A stretch of DNA of 64,000 nt from GM7GCV1 sp965221105 (GTDB lineage Bacteria > Pseudomonadota > Gammaproteobacteria > Pseudomonadales > GM7GCV1). Shown in pieces: positions 17,348 through 26,780 of this stretch. The notes under the pieces are model-generated. The model was not told where the DNA came from, ran no database searches, and worked only from the letters and a program-made list of their open reading frames with translations. The translations under genes and the position numbers were made by a program. Location: NCBI GenBank assembly GCA_965221105.1, contig OZ244871.1, positions 1,736,001 to 1,800,000 of the forward strand, read 5' to 3'. The stretch's first letter is position 1. Each line of letters opens with the position of its first letter.

Positions 17348-18742
17348 CTAGTCGAACGCCTTGACAAGGGTGCCGATGCTCTCCTTGGCATCACCAAAGA
17401 GCATGCGGGTGTTTTCCTTGAAGAACAGCGGGTTGTCGATTCCGGCAAACCCGGAGGCCATGGAACGTTTGAGCATAAATACCGTGCGAGCCTGATCGGC
17501 ATTGATCACGGGCATGCCGTAAATGGGGCTGGATTCGACCTCGCGTGCAGCCGGATTCACAACATCGTTGGCACCAATAACGATCGCCACATCATAGGTC
17601 TCCATCCGCGGATTGATCTGGTCCATTTCCAGAAGCAGGTCGTAGGATACATCCGCCTCGGCAAGCAGCACGTTCATGTGGCCGGGCATCCGGCCCGCAA
17701 CCGGGTGAATAGCGTAGACGACTTCGCAGCCGTTGTCTTCCAGAAGCTCCTGGAGTTCCTTGACCACATGCTGTGCCTGGGCAACGGCCATGCCGTACCC
17801 GGGGACAACAACCACACTTGAGGCAGCTTCCAGGATGTAGTAGGCATCATCAGCAGATATGGGCTTTACTTCACCTTGCTCGGTCTGTGGGCCAGCCGAG
17901 CCGATTGTAACGGTGCCGAACCCTGAAAACAGCACATTCTGCAGGGAGCGGTTCATAGCTTTGCACATAATGGTCGTCAGGATGATCCCGCTGGCACCAA
18001 CCAGGGACCCGGCCACGATCAACAGGATATTGCTGATGGCAAAGCCTGCTGCTGCCGCGGCAATTCCGGAGAAGCTGTTGAGCAGGGAGATCACAACGGG
18101 CATATCACCGCCGCCGATTGGAAGAACAAACATCACACCAAGCGTCAGGGAAAGTCCGACTGCAAGGTACAGCCAGTTCGTATTACTGGAATCCATGATG
18201 AAAAGCACCGCACACGCCAGAACCGCGATGACGATCACACCGTTTACGACGCGCTGGCCCGCATAAACAAAGGGGCGACCGGAAATCCTTTCACTCAGTT
18301 TTCCGTAGGCCAGAAGAGATCCGGTGAATGCCAGGCCTCCGATCAGAATGGAGAGGAATACTGCCACCAAGGTGAACACTGATACGGGAGCATCAACTGT
18401 TGCTGCCATCAGTGCAACAGACAGCGCCGCCCAGCCAACCAGGAGACTGGCACAGCCACCAAAGCCATTAAACAGGGCGACCATTTGCGGCATGGAAGTC
18501 ATTGCGACCAGACGTGATGCCAGTGCACCGATGAGGCCGCCGAGGACGATCCCGCCGACAATGTACTGGTACTCGACAATCTCCTGATCAAGCAGGGCAA
18601 CAATAACTGCAGTGAGCATGCCCAGGGCGGAAACCATGTTTCCGCGCCGTGCAGTGTCAGGTGATCCGAGTAGCTTGAGGCCAAAAATAAAACAGACAGC
18701 TGCTGCGACATAGACCAGGTTGATGAGAATATCCGCAGACAT
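17348..18742 (-). CDS. pntB: NAD(P) transhydrogenase subunit beta
   Basis: Membrane subunit carrying the NADP(H)-binding domain III of the proton-translocating transhydrogenase, which uses the proton gradient to reduce NADP+ with NADH. The 464-residue protein has about nine transmembrane helices, then a soluble domain with VVPGYGMAVAQAQH (nucleotide-binding GxGxxxAxxQ), HPVAGRMPGHMNVLLAEA and IGANDVVNPAA. Its ATG shares one base with the stop of the preceding gene (TAATG), so translation is coupled. Confidence 0.96.
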   Translation of the reverse strand: MSADILINLVYVAAAVCFIFGLKLLGSPDTARRGNMVSALGMLTAVIVALLDQEIVEYQYIVGGIVLGGLIGALASRLVAMTSMPQMVALFNGFGGCASLLVGWAALSVALMAATVDAPVSVFTLVAVFLSILIGGLAFTGSLLAYGKLSERISGRPFVYAGQRVVNGVIVIAVLACAVLFIMDSSNTNWLYLAVGLSLTLGVMFVLPIGGGDMPVVISLLNSFSGIAAAAAGFAISNILLIVAGSLVGASGIILTTIMCKAMNRSLQNVLFSGFGTVTIGSAGPQTEQGEVKPISADDAYYILEAASSVVVVPGYGMAVAQAQHVVKELQELLEDNGCEVVYAIHPVAGRMPGHMNVLLAEADVSYDLLLEMDQINPRMETYDVAIVIGANDVVNPAAREVESSPIYGMPVINADQARTVFMLKRSMASGFAGIDNPLFFKENTRMLFGDAKESIGTLVKAFD

Positions 18743-19032
18743 TAGTGGTCACCGCTTTTTTTCTTTCTGAACATTGCCAGCATGCGGTCAGTCACCATGT
18801 AGCCACCCACTACGTTGATAGTGGCGAGCGCCACCGCAGCGGTACCCAGAATGGTTGCCATTTCCTGCTGTGCCGAACCAGCCGACGCCAGCGCTCCGAC
18901 CAAAGTGATGCCCGAAATCGCGTTGGAACCGGACATCAGCGGTGTGTGCAGGGTAGAGGGCACCTTGTTGATCAGCTCAAATCCCAGAAAAATGGCCAGC
19001 ACAAACACAAAAGTCAAAAATACAATGTCCAC
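18742..19032 (-). CDS. pntAB: NAD(P) transhydrogenase subunit alpha-2 (membrane part)
   Basis: A 96-residue protein with three transmembrane helices corresponding to the C-terminal part of the E. coli PntA chain. FLGFELINKVPSTLHTPLMSGSNAISGI is the conserved first loop region. The transhydrogenase here is the split, three-gene form known from Rhodospirillum and many other bacteria, unlike the two-gene E. coli form. It lies between pntAA and pntB with 4-base and overlapping junctions. Confidence 0.95.
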   Translation of the reverse strand: MDIVFLTFVFVLAIFLGFELINKVPSTLHTPLMSGSNAISGITLVGALASAGSAQQEMATILGTAAVALATINVVGGYMVTDRMLAMFRKKKSGDH

Positions 19033-19036
19033 GCGC

Positions 19037-20173
19037 TTAAACCCCCTGTTGCAGACTGGCTATAGTTTCGTTGACGATTTCCTTGTCATGGGTAATCACG
19101 CATCCGATAAGATCGTTGTCAAAATCCAGCGTGACGGCATTGGCATCCTTTTCCCAGAACTCGTCGACCAGATTCACCAGATTGGCTGAATACATCTGCG
19201 ACGCATCGCGTGGCACTTCGTTGGCCCAGTTGCCTGTACCCACAATGGTTACCCCATTGACTTCGACAACTTCACCCGGCACTGAACCCTCGACGTTGCC
19301 TCCGGTTTCAGCAGCCATATCAATGACCACGCTACCGGGGCGCATGCCCGATACAAATTCACGCGGCACAATCACTGGGGGCTTGCGACCAAATACCTGG
19401 GCTGTGGTAATGACCACGTCTGACTGGGCAATTACATCCCGCTGGGCTTCACGTTGCTTCTGCAACTGCTCCGGGGTCAGCTCCCTGGCGTAGCCATCTT
19501 TGGTCGAACCGGTCTCACCCAAGTCGATTTCCAGAAATTTGGCACCAACCGACTGAACCTGCTCGGCAACCTCTGACCGGGTGTCAAATGCGGTCACCTG
19601 CGCGCCCAGACGCTTGGCTGTCGCAATCGCCTGCAGACCGGCAACACCAGCACCAATAATAAATACCCTGGCTGGCTTGAGCGTGCCTCCGGGAGTCATC
19701 ATCATGGGCAGTATTGAAGGCAGATAATTGGCGGCTTTCAAAACCATCACATAACCTGCCAGGTTGGCCTGTGAACTGAGTGCGTCCATTTTCTGTGATC
19801 GTGTGCTGCGAGGGATCATCTCCATGCTAATCGCACTGACGCCCCTGTCACGCAGGGCAGTGATCAGCTGTCCTTCATTAAATGGGTCGAGGAAGCTGAC
19901 GTGGATACTGCCGGGTTTGAGTTGACCAATGTCCTCCAGCGAGGGCTTGCTGACCCTCAGGAGCATATCTGCCCGGCTGAACAGACCGGAACGGTCCGAG
20001 ACCAGGGTTGCGCCAGCTTCGGAGTACTCCTGGTCACTGAATCCAGCCCTTTCACCGACTCCATTTTGAACCTGAACCTCGGCTCCCATGCGAGCCAGCT
20101 TTTTCACTGATTCCGGGATGAGTGCAGCGCGCTTCTCACCCTCAGCGGTTTCTTTTATTACGGCAATTAACAT
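19037..20173 (-). CDS. pntAA: NAD(P) transhydrogenase subunit alpha-1 (NAD-binding)
   Basis: Soluble domain I of the transhydrogenase, which binds NAD(H). The 378-residue protein resembles alanine dehydrogenase: KETAEGEKRAALIPESVKKL at the N-terminus, VFIIGAGVAGLQAIATAKRLGAQVTAFD as the Rossmann motif, and a mobile loop near the DLGETGSTKDGYARELT segment. It is the first gene of the pntAA-pntAB-pntB operon. Confidence 0.95.
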   Translation of the reverse strand: MLIAVIKETAEGEKRAALIPESVKKLARMGAEVQVQNGVGERAGFSDQEYSEAGATLVSDRSGLFSRADMLLRVSKPSLEDIGQLKPGSIHVSFLDPFNEGQLITALRDRGVSAISMEMIPRSTRSQKMDALSSQANLAGYVMVLKAANYLPSILPMMMTPGGTLKPARVFIIGAGVAGLQAIATAKRLGAQVTAFDTRSEVAEQVQSVGAKFLEIDLGETGSTKDGYARELTPEQLQKQREAQRDVIAQSDVVITTAQVFGRKPPVIVPREFVSGMRPGSVVIDMAAETGGNVEGSVPGEVVEVNGVTIVGTGNWANEVPRDASQMYSANLVNLVDEFWEKDANAVTLDFDNDLIGCVITHDKEIVNETIASLQQGV

Positions 20174-20487
20174 ACTGATACGCTATTTTTAGTCTTTTAA
20201 TCGACAGAATTCCCCTTTCGGCATGACTATGCTGGAGGAATGCCTAGCCCACAACACAGTGTATTCTGCGGTGAATTGCCTTGTATACACCAGGGAGAGA
20301 CGCACACAGGGTCTCGACTTCTGAACAAATTCGGGGGACGCAGATGGTAACGGAAATGTCATTTAGATCAAGATTTTTTCGCGCTGCATAAGTTGTTCAA
20401 TCATGAAATAGCTACATCCCAAGGCCTGAAACCGGTGTGGATCTGCAGGTAGAATAGTGCCTCGACAACCAGCAGGAATACGACTCC
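20174..20487. other. Divergent promoter region between pntAA and a quinone oxidoreductase gene
   Basis: 314 bases between divergent genes. A TAGAAT -10-like box lies near 20452 ahead of the plus-strand gene; no matching -35 is clear. A 15-codon ORF at 20344 has a GGGGGA upstream but is too short to call. Nothing else is recognisable. Confidence 0.4.
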
Positions 20488-21474
20488 ATGCGTCATATAG
20501 CACTATCTGAACCCGGTGGGCCAGAGGTCTTAATCCCAAGTACGCGTGAGCGACCGGAAGCTGGCCCAGGCGAAGTACTGATCAAGGTCTCTGCAGCCGG
20601 AGTGAATGGCCCGGATATTGCCCAGCGCAAGGGGAACTATCCAGCCCCGGCGGGGGCGTCGGATATATTGGGGCTTGAAGTAGCCGGAACCGTTATTGCA
20701 CGGGGTGCTCAGGCCGAGCGCTGGCAGATGGGTGATCAAATCTGTGCGCTCACCAACGGCGGGGGATATGCCGAGTTTGTCACTGTTCCCCAAGACCAGT
20801 GTCTGCCCATACCACGGGGGCTTTCAATGGTGGAAGCTGCCTCGTTGCCGGAGACCGCCTTTACCGTCTGGTCCAACCTCTATGCCACTGGCGGGTTGCG
20901 CCCTCAGGAATCTGTGCTTGTTCATGGGGGAACCTCGGGTATCGGCGTTATGGCCATCCAGATGGCCAATGCACTGGGGTCAACTGTGTATGCGACTGCC
21001 GGGAGCCCAAAAAAATGTGCATTCGCCGAGAAGCTGGGGGCGACCCTGACGGTCAACTATCGCACGCAGGATTTCGTGGAAGTATTGAATGACGCAACGG
21101 GTGGACAGGGTGTGGACCTGATACTGGATATGGTAGGGGGTGATTACGTCGGCAAGAACCTGAAACTGGCGGCGCTTGACGGACGCATTCTCAACATTGC
21201 TTTTCAGCAGGGATTCAAGGCAGAGGTCAACTTCGTTCCTCTCCTTATGAAACGCCTGACACTGACCGCCTCCACCCTGAGATCGCGTTCGGGCGAAGCT
21301 AAGGCTGAGATTGCCACTGCACTGCAACAGCACATTTGGCCTCTGATCGAACAGGGGAAGATTCGCCCCGTCATTGATCGCAGTTTCAGGCTTGAGGAGG
21401 CCGCCGAGGCACATCGTCTGGTCGAGAGCAGCCAGCATATTGGCAAAGTCGTTCTTTTACTCGAAGAGACCTGA
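20488..21474 (+). CDS. NAD(P)H:quinone oxidoreductase (zinc-independent MDR family, PIG3-like)
   Basis: A 328-residue medium-chain reductase that probably reduces quinones with NADPH. It shows the GroES-like N-terminal part (AAGVNGPDIAQRKGNYP), LGLEVAGTV, and the Rossmann segment VLVHGGTSGIGVMAIQMANALGSTVYATAGS, with no catalytic-zinc Cys ligands. The TP53I3/PIG3-type quinone oxidoreductases share these motifs. The 3' end overlaps the convergent monooxygenase gene by 18 bases. Confidence 0.85.
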   Translation: MRHIALSEPGGPEVLIPSTRERPEAGPGEVLIKVSAAGVNGPDIAQRKGNYPAPAGASDILGLEVAGTVIARGAQAERWQMGDQICALTNGGGYAEFVTVPQDQCLPIPRGLSMVEAASLPETAFTVWSNLYATGGLRPQESVLVHGGTSGIGVMAIQMANALGSTVYATAGSPKKCAFAEKLGATLTVNYRTQDFVEVLNDATGGQGVDLILDMVGGDYVGKNLKLAALDGRILNIAFQQGFKAEVNFVPLLMKRLTLTASTLRSRSGEAKAEIATALQQHIWPLIEQGKIRPVIDRSFRLEEAAEAHRLVESSQHIGKVVLLLEET

Positions 21475-22674
21475 CTCTGCGACAACTGTGGTAGCATCGT
21501 ATTCCTGCAACCAGGACAGGCGACTCTCCACACTCTTCTGTGGCAACAGCAAGCCAAGGAGTTTGAGCGCGGCAAACCGCATAAAACGCAGCGCAGGATT
21601 GTTGATGTGAAACAGCCTGGCCAATCTCTCGGATTGTTGCTGAACTCGGGTGCAGCGGGAACGTCGCAGGTGATAGAAGCTGTTAAGGGCGCCTGCCACA
21701 TCATCATCGCAGCGATCGAGCAACTCGGCGAGGATATAGGCATCCTCAATCGCCATTCCGGCACCCGAGGCAAGATTGGGCAGAGTTGGGTGGCAGGCAT
21801 CTCCGACCAGCCCGACCCGCCCGTCTGACCATTGGGGGAGGGTATCCCGTGTGTAGAGCGCCCAGCAGAATGTCTCCTTGACATGCCGCAGCAATTCAGT
21901 GACCTCTGGATGCCAGTTTGCGTAGGCGGCGCGCAGGACATCAGGGTCTCCAGGACTTGTCCAGGACTCTTCAGACCAATCTGCAGTTTCTTCCTGGGCT
22001 ACAAAGTTCATCAGTTCACCACCTCGGACGGGGTACATGACTATGTGTCGCCCCGGCCCGATAACCGCTCCGGGCACTATTTCGCAGGCGAGATCAGCCG
22101 TTGGCACCAGACCCCGGTACGCCACGTTGCCGGTAAACCTGGGCTGGTCAGCTCCCAGCATTTGAGTGCGAATGACTGATCTGACGCCGTCCGCACCAAT
22201 CAATGCCGTGCCGGTGTATGACTGACGCAGTGTCTCCAGAGTTACCTGCTCTTGGTTTTGCCGGTAGCCGGTCACTGCCGCTCCCAGATCAATCTGAACA
22301 CCCAGTAGTCGGGCACGTTGTTCCAAAACGGCCAGTAAGTCAGCTCGATGAATCTGGTAGTAAGGCATTCCATCATGCTGACGGGGTGCAGCGAAGCGCA
22401 TCAGGATGTGACCGCTGATGGCTGTGCGAAGCTCACCGTACTCTGGTTCGTGTCCAAGTCGCCGAATCGCGGCCTCAAGACCAAGTCGAAACAGCACCCT
22501 GGTGGCATTTGGTTGCAACTGGAGACCGGCACCAACTTCGCCGAACGCTTCGGCTTGCTCGACAACTGTCACGGTAAAACCGCGCTCTGCCAAGCAGATG
22601 GCGAGCGTCAGTCCGGCGATGCCGCCGCCTGCAATAAGCACGCTGGCCCGCACAGGTGATTTTTCAGTGTTCAC
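21457..22674 (-). CDS. FAD-dependent aromatic hydroxylase (salicylate/3-hydroxybenzoate hydroxylase-like)
   Basis: A 405-residue class A flavoprotein monooxygenase. Visible motifs are the FAD-binding LIAGGGIAGLTLAICLAERG with a following Glu (VVEQ), the DG motif ALIGADGVRSVIR, and the second FAD motif VGLVGDACHPTLPNLASGAGMAIEDAYILAELL. Closest in layout to salicylate 1-monooxygenase and 3-hydroxybenzoate 6-hydroxylase; the substrate cannot be read from sequence. Its upstream region is followed by decayed flavoprotein fragments, one of which resembles its own N-terminus. Confidence 0.85.
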   Translation of the reverse strand: MNTEKSPVRASVLIAGGGIAGLTLAICLAERGFTVTVVEQAEAFGEVGAGLQLQPNATRVLFRLGLEAAIRRLGHEPEYGELRTAISGHILMRFAAPRQHDGMPYYQIHRADLLAVLEQRARLLGVQIDLGAAVTGYRQNQEQVTLETLRQSYTGTALIGADGVRSVIRTQMLGADQPRFTGNVAYRGLVPTADLACEIVPGAVIGPGRHIVMYPVRGGELMNFVAQEETADWSEESWTSPGDPDVLRAAYANWHPEVTELLRHVKETFCWALYTRDTLPQWSDGRVGLVGDACHPTLPNLASGAGMAIEDAYILAELLDRCDDDVAGALNSFYHLRRSRCTRVQQQSERLARLFHINNPALRFMRFAALKLLGLLLPQKSVESRLSWLQEYDATTVVAESGLFE

Positions 22675-22760
22675 TGGTTCAGTAAGGCGTGTTCGTCACA
22701 GAAGAGTACCCCCGTGGATGCCAAGGTGCAAAAGGAGCAGGGCATTTGGGTGGTGCAGTC
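22660..22760. repeat. Imperfect direct repeat, copy 1
   Basis: Sequence around the monooxygenase start (TTTTCAGTGTTCACTGGT ... GGTGCAAAAGGAGCAGGG ... GGGTGGTGCAGTCT) recurs about 790 bases away at 23450-23524 (TTTTCAATGTTCACTGGT ... GGTGCAGTTGGAGCAGGG ... GGGCGGTGTGGTCT). This supports an old tandem duplication of the monooxygenase 5' region. Confidence 0.5.
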
Positions 22761-22938
22761 TGCAGATCGAGGAGAGAGACATCACTCCTGTGTGCGTGCT
22801 GTACTCCTCTACCTGATTGTAAGAACCGGGGTGGTCTTGACCAATGAGAAATGGCGACCGCCTCCCCGGAGGTTCTGCCAAACGGATCCGTACACCCCTT
22901 TCTCCGGCCCGCCATACAACGATGACGTCAAGCGGAAA

Positions 22939-23106
22939 CTATCTGGCCACATTCATCACTGGGCTAGTGGCCTCTGCCGACGCACAACCACCACCCCAAT
23001 GGTTGTCGCGTTCAGGCATAAGCACGCTGGCGCCTGACGCAGCAAGATAGGCTGCCATGGTGAGCTGATTTTGGCCCGCTCCAATGGCTATGAAATCACA
23101 AATGCT
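22939..23106 (-). pseudogene. Remnant of a phytoene-dehydrogenase-like FAD oxidoreductase (N-terminus)
   Basis: The minus-strand frame reads DFIAIGAGQNQLTMAAYLAA, then SGASVLMPERDNHWGGGC, which matches the dinucleotide-binding start of phytoene-desaturase-type oxidoreductases (IGAGHNGLxAAAYLAxxGxxVLVLERxxxxGGG). No continuing domain follows, so only the first 50 or so residues survive. Confidence 0.6.
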
Positions 23107-23359
23107 GTCAGCCACTTCATCGAATCCAGCACATTTATTGAAGACTCCCACACAGTGTCTGGTGAGTTAGTTTTGGAATACATGCAATCAACTCTTCTTC
23201 CAGAAAAGCCGTGAATCAAGTGGTGAGAATACCATCTCTTGTGCGAACTCGCTGGTCGCCAGACCATTCGAAGCCGCAGCATTACCAATTTCGAACAGAG
23301 CATGGACATCACTATTGTCCAGTAAAGAGCACGAAATTAAAGAGCCTGCTTCGCACAAC

Positions 23360-23475
23360 CGGCTCCTTTGAACATCGTATCCGGCCTTTTCGAGAAGGAA
23401 GCATCGGTGCGGCCGTCTGCAACAGTTGCGCTGGCCTTCGTAAGTCATTTTCAATGTTCACTGGTAAAGCAACCT
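23360..23475 (-). pseudogene. Decayed copy of a flavoprotein monooxygenase start
   Basis: From about 23475 on the minus strand the DNA resembles the first 100 bases of the intact monooxygenase gene (GTGAACATTGAAAAT versus ATGAACACTGAAAAA). Across two frames it still suggests an FAD-binding start (ASATVADGRTDA, then FLLEKAGYDV) but with frameshifts. It is a dead duplicate or relative. Confidence 0.4.
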
Positions 23476-23524
23476 CGTGAATGGCATGGTGCAGTTGGAG
23501 CAGGGTAGGTGGGCGGTGTGGTCT
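23450..23524. repeat. Imperfect direct repeat, copy 2
   Basis: Partner of the repeat at 22660-22760; see that entry. The spacing inside this copy is shorter by about 25 bases. Confidence 0.5.
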
Positions 23525-23648
23525 ATCGATTCACAAAAGACGTCAATCTTGTTGAGTCCGCCTTAACCCAGCAGCTGGCTTCAGGCGCTGTATTCCGGCT
23601 GAGTCGGGAGCATGCTGCCGCTCGAAAGAGCCCCCAATGAGTCTGTGA

Positions 23649-25277
23649 ATGATGGATTACCTCTGGATCGCTGTCGCCTTTGTGTGCGGATTTTTGGTTC
23701 GCCAGCTGGGATTGCCCCCGCTGGTTGGCTACCTGGCCGCCGGTTTTGGGTTGCACGCACTGGGTGTTCAACCGGACGCCACGCTGGAAGCGCTGTCGGA
23801 TCTGGGCGTTATCCTGCTGCTCTTCACCATCGGCCTGAAACTGGATGCCGAAAATCTATTGAAGACTGAAGTATGGGCCACTGCGACCGGTCATATGGTC
23901 ATCATCCTTGTGCTGACGATGTTCAACTGCCTGATATTGGGATATCTGGGGATGAGCTACTTCGTCGACATCAGCTGGGCCGCCGCCTCGCTGATCGGGT
24001 TTGCGGTGAGCTTTAGCAGTACTGTATGCGCGGTAAAAATTCTGGAAGAACGGGGGGAATTGCGCTCAAGGCACGGCCAGATAGCGATTGGTATCCTGAT
24101 TATTCAGGATATAGCAGCCGTCATCTTCGTATCCCTGGCGACAGATGCTGCCCCGTCCTGGTGGGCGCTGTGCCTGCTCGCGCTGCCGCTTGTGCGCCCG
24201 GTTCTGGGACGACTGATCGACCGCTGTGGTCACGGCGAAGTACTCCCTCTGGCCGGTTTCTTCCTCGCGTGCACAGGGGCTGAACTTTTTGAACTGGTGG
24301 GCCTCAAGGGAGAGCTTGGGGCACTGGTTGTAGCCGTGCTTCTGAGCCGGCATCCCAAGTCTGGAGAGCTTGCGGCATCCCTGCTTGGATTCAAGGACCT
24401 GTTCCTCATAGGGTTCTTTCTGTCCATTGGCTTCACGGCGCTGCCAACAATGGACATGCTCGGTACTGCATTGGTTATGGCAGTCGCCCTGCCGTTCAAA
24501 TCCGGCCTCTATTTTCTGCTGCTGACCCGTCTGAGAATTCGCAGCCGCTCTGCATTCCTGTCTTCACTCAGTCTGTCGAGTTATAGCGAATTCGGGCTGA
24601 TAATTTGTGCAGCCAGTGTCAGTTATGGCCTTCTCGACAGTGACTGGCTGGTCGTGATGGCACTGGCTGTGTCCCTGTCTTTTGTATTCTCAAGTGTGTC
24701 TAGCGCACGCTCTCATCAACTCTACGCACGCTGGAAAAAGCCGCTCGTCGGCTGTGAAACGGGTGAGCGACTTGCGGAAGACCGATTTGCGCAGCCTCAG
24801 GGCGTCATACTGGTGGTAGGCATGGGCCGGGTTGGCACAGGTGCCTATGATGCATTGAGTTCTGATCTGCATAAGAATGTCTGTGGAATCGATGTCGATC
24901 AGAACTGCGTTCTTGGGCACCGGCAGTGTGGGCGAAAGGTGACCGCCGCCGATTCAGCAGACCCTGATTTCTGGGATCACATTGATCTGGGAAATATCGA
25001 GCTGGTAATGCTCACGACTCCTTCTCACGAAGACATTGTCGAAGCGGCACGTCAGCTCAAGCGTGTTCGCTATGCGGGCAAAATAGCCGCGATTGCCCAC
25101 TACCCTGATGAAGAACCTTCTTTGTTGGAATCTGGCGTCGACGTGGTATTCAACTATTATCAGAACGCCGGCGCCGGGCTTGCCGAACGCAGCCTGCACC
25201 TGTTTGACCGGGAATTACACCCCGAACAGGTGCTCCACCCGGAATCCGCCAGCAGGGAATCTCCAGGTGAGGAGTAA
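23649..25277 (+). CDS. CPA2-family cation:proton antiporter with RCK/TrkA-N domain (KefB/YbaL-like)
   Basis: A 542-residue inner-membrane protein. The first 355 residues form about twelve hydrophobic helices of the CPA2 exchanger (LGVILLLFTIGLKLD, and FAVSFSSTVCAVKILEERGE, where most relatives have a similar S-S-T stretch). A cytosolic domain follows with VILVVGMGRVGTGAYDAL, the NAD-binding Rossmann of RCK regulators. Such proteins exchange K+ or Na+ for protons in response to pH or electrophile stress. The gene is monocistronic. The ATG at 23649 could shift one codon to the second Met. Confidence 0.88.
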   Translation: MMDYLWIAVAFVCGFLVRQLGLPPLVGYLAAGFGLHALGVQPDATLEALSDLGVILLLFTIGLKLDAENLLKTEVWATATGHMVIILVLTMFNCLILGYLGMSYFVDISWAAASLIGFAVSFSSTVCAVKILEERGELRSRHGQIAIGILIIQDIAAVIFVSLATDAAPSWWALCLLALPLVRPVLGRLIDRCGHGEVLPLAGFFLACTGAELFELVGLKGELGALVVAVLLSRHPKSGELAASLLGFKDLFLIGFFLSIGFTALPTMDMLGTALVMAVALPFKSGLYFLLLTRLRIRSRSAFLSSLSLSSYSEFGLIICAASVSYGLLDSDWLVVMALAVSLSFVFSSVSSARSHQLYARWKKPLVGCETGERLAEDRFAQPQGVILVVGMGRVGTGAYDALSSDLHKNVCGIDVDQNCVLGHRQCGRKVTAADSADPDFWDHIDLGNIELVMLTTPSHEDIVEAARQLKRVRYAGKIAAIAHYPDEEPSLLESGVDVVFNYYQNAGAGLAERSLHLFDRELHPEQVLHPESASRESPGEE

Positions 25278-25442
25278 CTCGGAAGCCTCTCCGGGCGGTC
25301 CATTCACGAGCATACGAACGAGTGAGTGGAAATATCCGGGGGATAAGTGAGCGCAGTCAAGAGAGAATGAATCCGAGAATTCGGTCAGGAAAAAGTCAGG
25401 GTCAGGGCGACCCGCATGTCAGCAGTATTCTCCTTCGGTGAT

Positions 25443-26753
25443 TCACTTCTGACGCTGATACAGTGTCAGGCCCGTTAAAAAAGCCACCGCCTGGGCAAGC
25501 TGAAGATCGTCAATTTCCGCAAGAGTGCTGTGCAGGCCAATGAGCTGGGGCTCGTTCGGGTCTTCATTGCGCAGGTGGCCGTGAAGCGTGGATTCGCTCA
25601 GTTGAGCTGAACCCTGCTCGCGGGTAATTTCTCCGTCAGGCACCACTACATCAGGATAGATGCCCTGTGCCTGGATTGATCGGCCCGATGGAGTGTAGTA
25701 CCGGGCTGTTGTCAGCTTGATTGCCCGGGTATCGTCAATGGGTATCACATTCTGAATCGACCCCTTGCCAAAACTGATTTCTCCCATGATCAGCGCTCGG
25801 TTCTGATCCTGCAGGGCTCCGGCTACGATCTCCGAAGCTGAGGCGCTGCCCTGGTTGATTAATATAACCAAAGGGAGCTGTTCAGCAATCGTGTCCGGTG
25901 AGGCAAAAAACTCCAGCTTGCTTTCCTGCACCCGGCCCCTGGTCGTCACGATCAGTCCATTGGTAAGGAACGCATCGCTTACCTCCACGGCCGCCTGGAG
26001 AATGCCGCCAGGATTATTCCGCAAGTCAAGGATGAGCCCTGCAAGGCCACTGTTCACCTCCAGCAGTTCCCCCAGCTTCTCCCGAAAATCGGGGCCGGTA
26101 TTGCGCTGAAACTGACGAATTCGCACATAGCCCACCGCCTCTGTCAGCATTCGGGTGTGGACGCTCTCGAGCGAAATCCTCTCTCGGACCAGCACGACCT
26201 CAAAAGGCATGGGTTCAGTGTCTCGTGTCACCAGCAGGCGCATCTGGGTCTCTGCTCCACCTTCCATAATGGTGAGGGCCTCGCCCAGGTTCATGCCCCA
26301 AACTGACTGGCCATTGACCTCAAGGATGAGATCACCGGGTCGCAGATCGGCCCGTGCGGCGGGGCTGTCGTCCAGCGGCGTGATTACAATCAGTTCGCCC
26401 TGTTTCATGGTCAGTTCGAGACCCACCCCATAGAAGGCTCCATCAGAGGCATTCTGCACAGCCTGGCGTTGTTCCTCATTCAGGTATTGAGAATGGGGGT
26501 CGAGATGGTTGAGCATGCCCCGGATTGCTATCTCAAAGAGTTCGGAGTCGCTGACTTCCTCGACATAGTTGTGCCGCACCCGCTGAAAGAGGCGCGCAAA
26601 CATCTTGAGTTCGTTGAGCGAGTAGTGGGCATCCTGCTCCAGGCCGGGTGCGTCTGATCCGGCTTGCGGCTCCTGAGCCTGTCCAGAGGCTGTTGCCAGA
26701 CACAGTTGTGCTGCGAGAATAATCGCCAATGCATGTACAAACTTTTCCATCAC
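25443..26753 (-). CDS. ctpA: S41 carboxy-terminal processing protease
   Basis: Periplasmic serine protease that trims proteins at their C-termini, in pseudomonads including peptidoglycan hydrolases. The 436-residue protein has a signal peptide (ALAIILAAQLCLATASGQAQ), a PDZ domain (about 110-190, GLELTMKQGELIVITPL) and the S41 core with GSASASEIVAGALQD (catalytic Ser) and GKGSIQ (catalytic Lys). It is the last gene of the gpmI-envC-ctpA operon, 27 bases behind the EnvC-like gene, a functionally apt pairing. Confidence 0.93.
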   Translation of the reverse strand: MMEKFVHALAIILAAQLCLATASGQAQEPQAGSDAPGLEQDAHYSLNELKMFARLFQRVRHNYVEEVSDSELFEIAIRGMLNHLDPHSQYLNEEQRQAVQNASDGAFYGVGLELTMKQGELIVITPLDDSPAARADLRPGDLILEVNGQSVWGMNLGEALTIMEGGAETQMRLLVTRDTEPMPFEVVLVRERISLESVHTRMLTEAVGYVRIRQFQRNTGPDFREKLGELLEVNSGLAGLILDLRNNPGGILQAAVEVSDAFLTNGLIVTTRGRVQESKLEFFASPDTIAEQLPLVILINQGSASASEIVAGALQDQNRALIMGEISFGKGSIQNVIPIDDTRAIKLTTARYYTPSGRSIQAQGIYPDVVVPDGEITREQGSAQLSESTLHGHLRNEDPNEPQLIGLHSTLAEIDDLQLAQAVAFLTGLTLYQRQK

Positions 26754-26780
26754 GACCTCTGCGCGTACCTGCGACCGGTT

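Noticed and set aside
20344..20391. 15-codon ORF with GGGGGA upstream before the quinone oxidoreductase gene
   Set aside because: Too short and without resemblance to a leader peptide.
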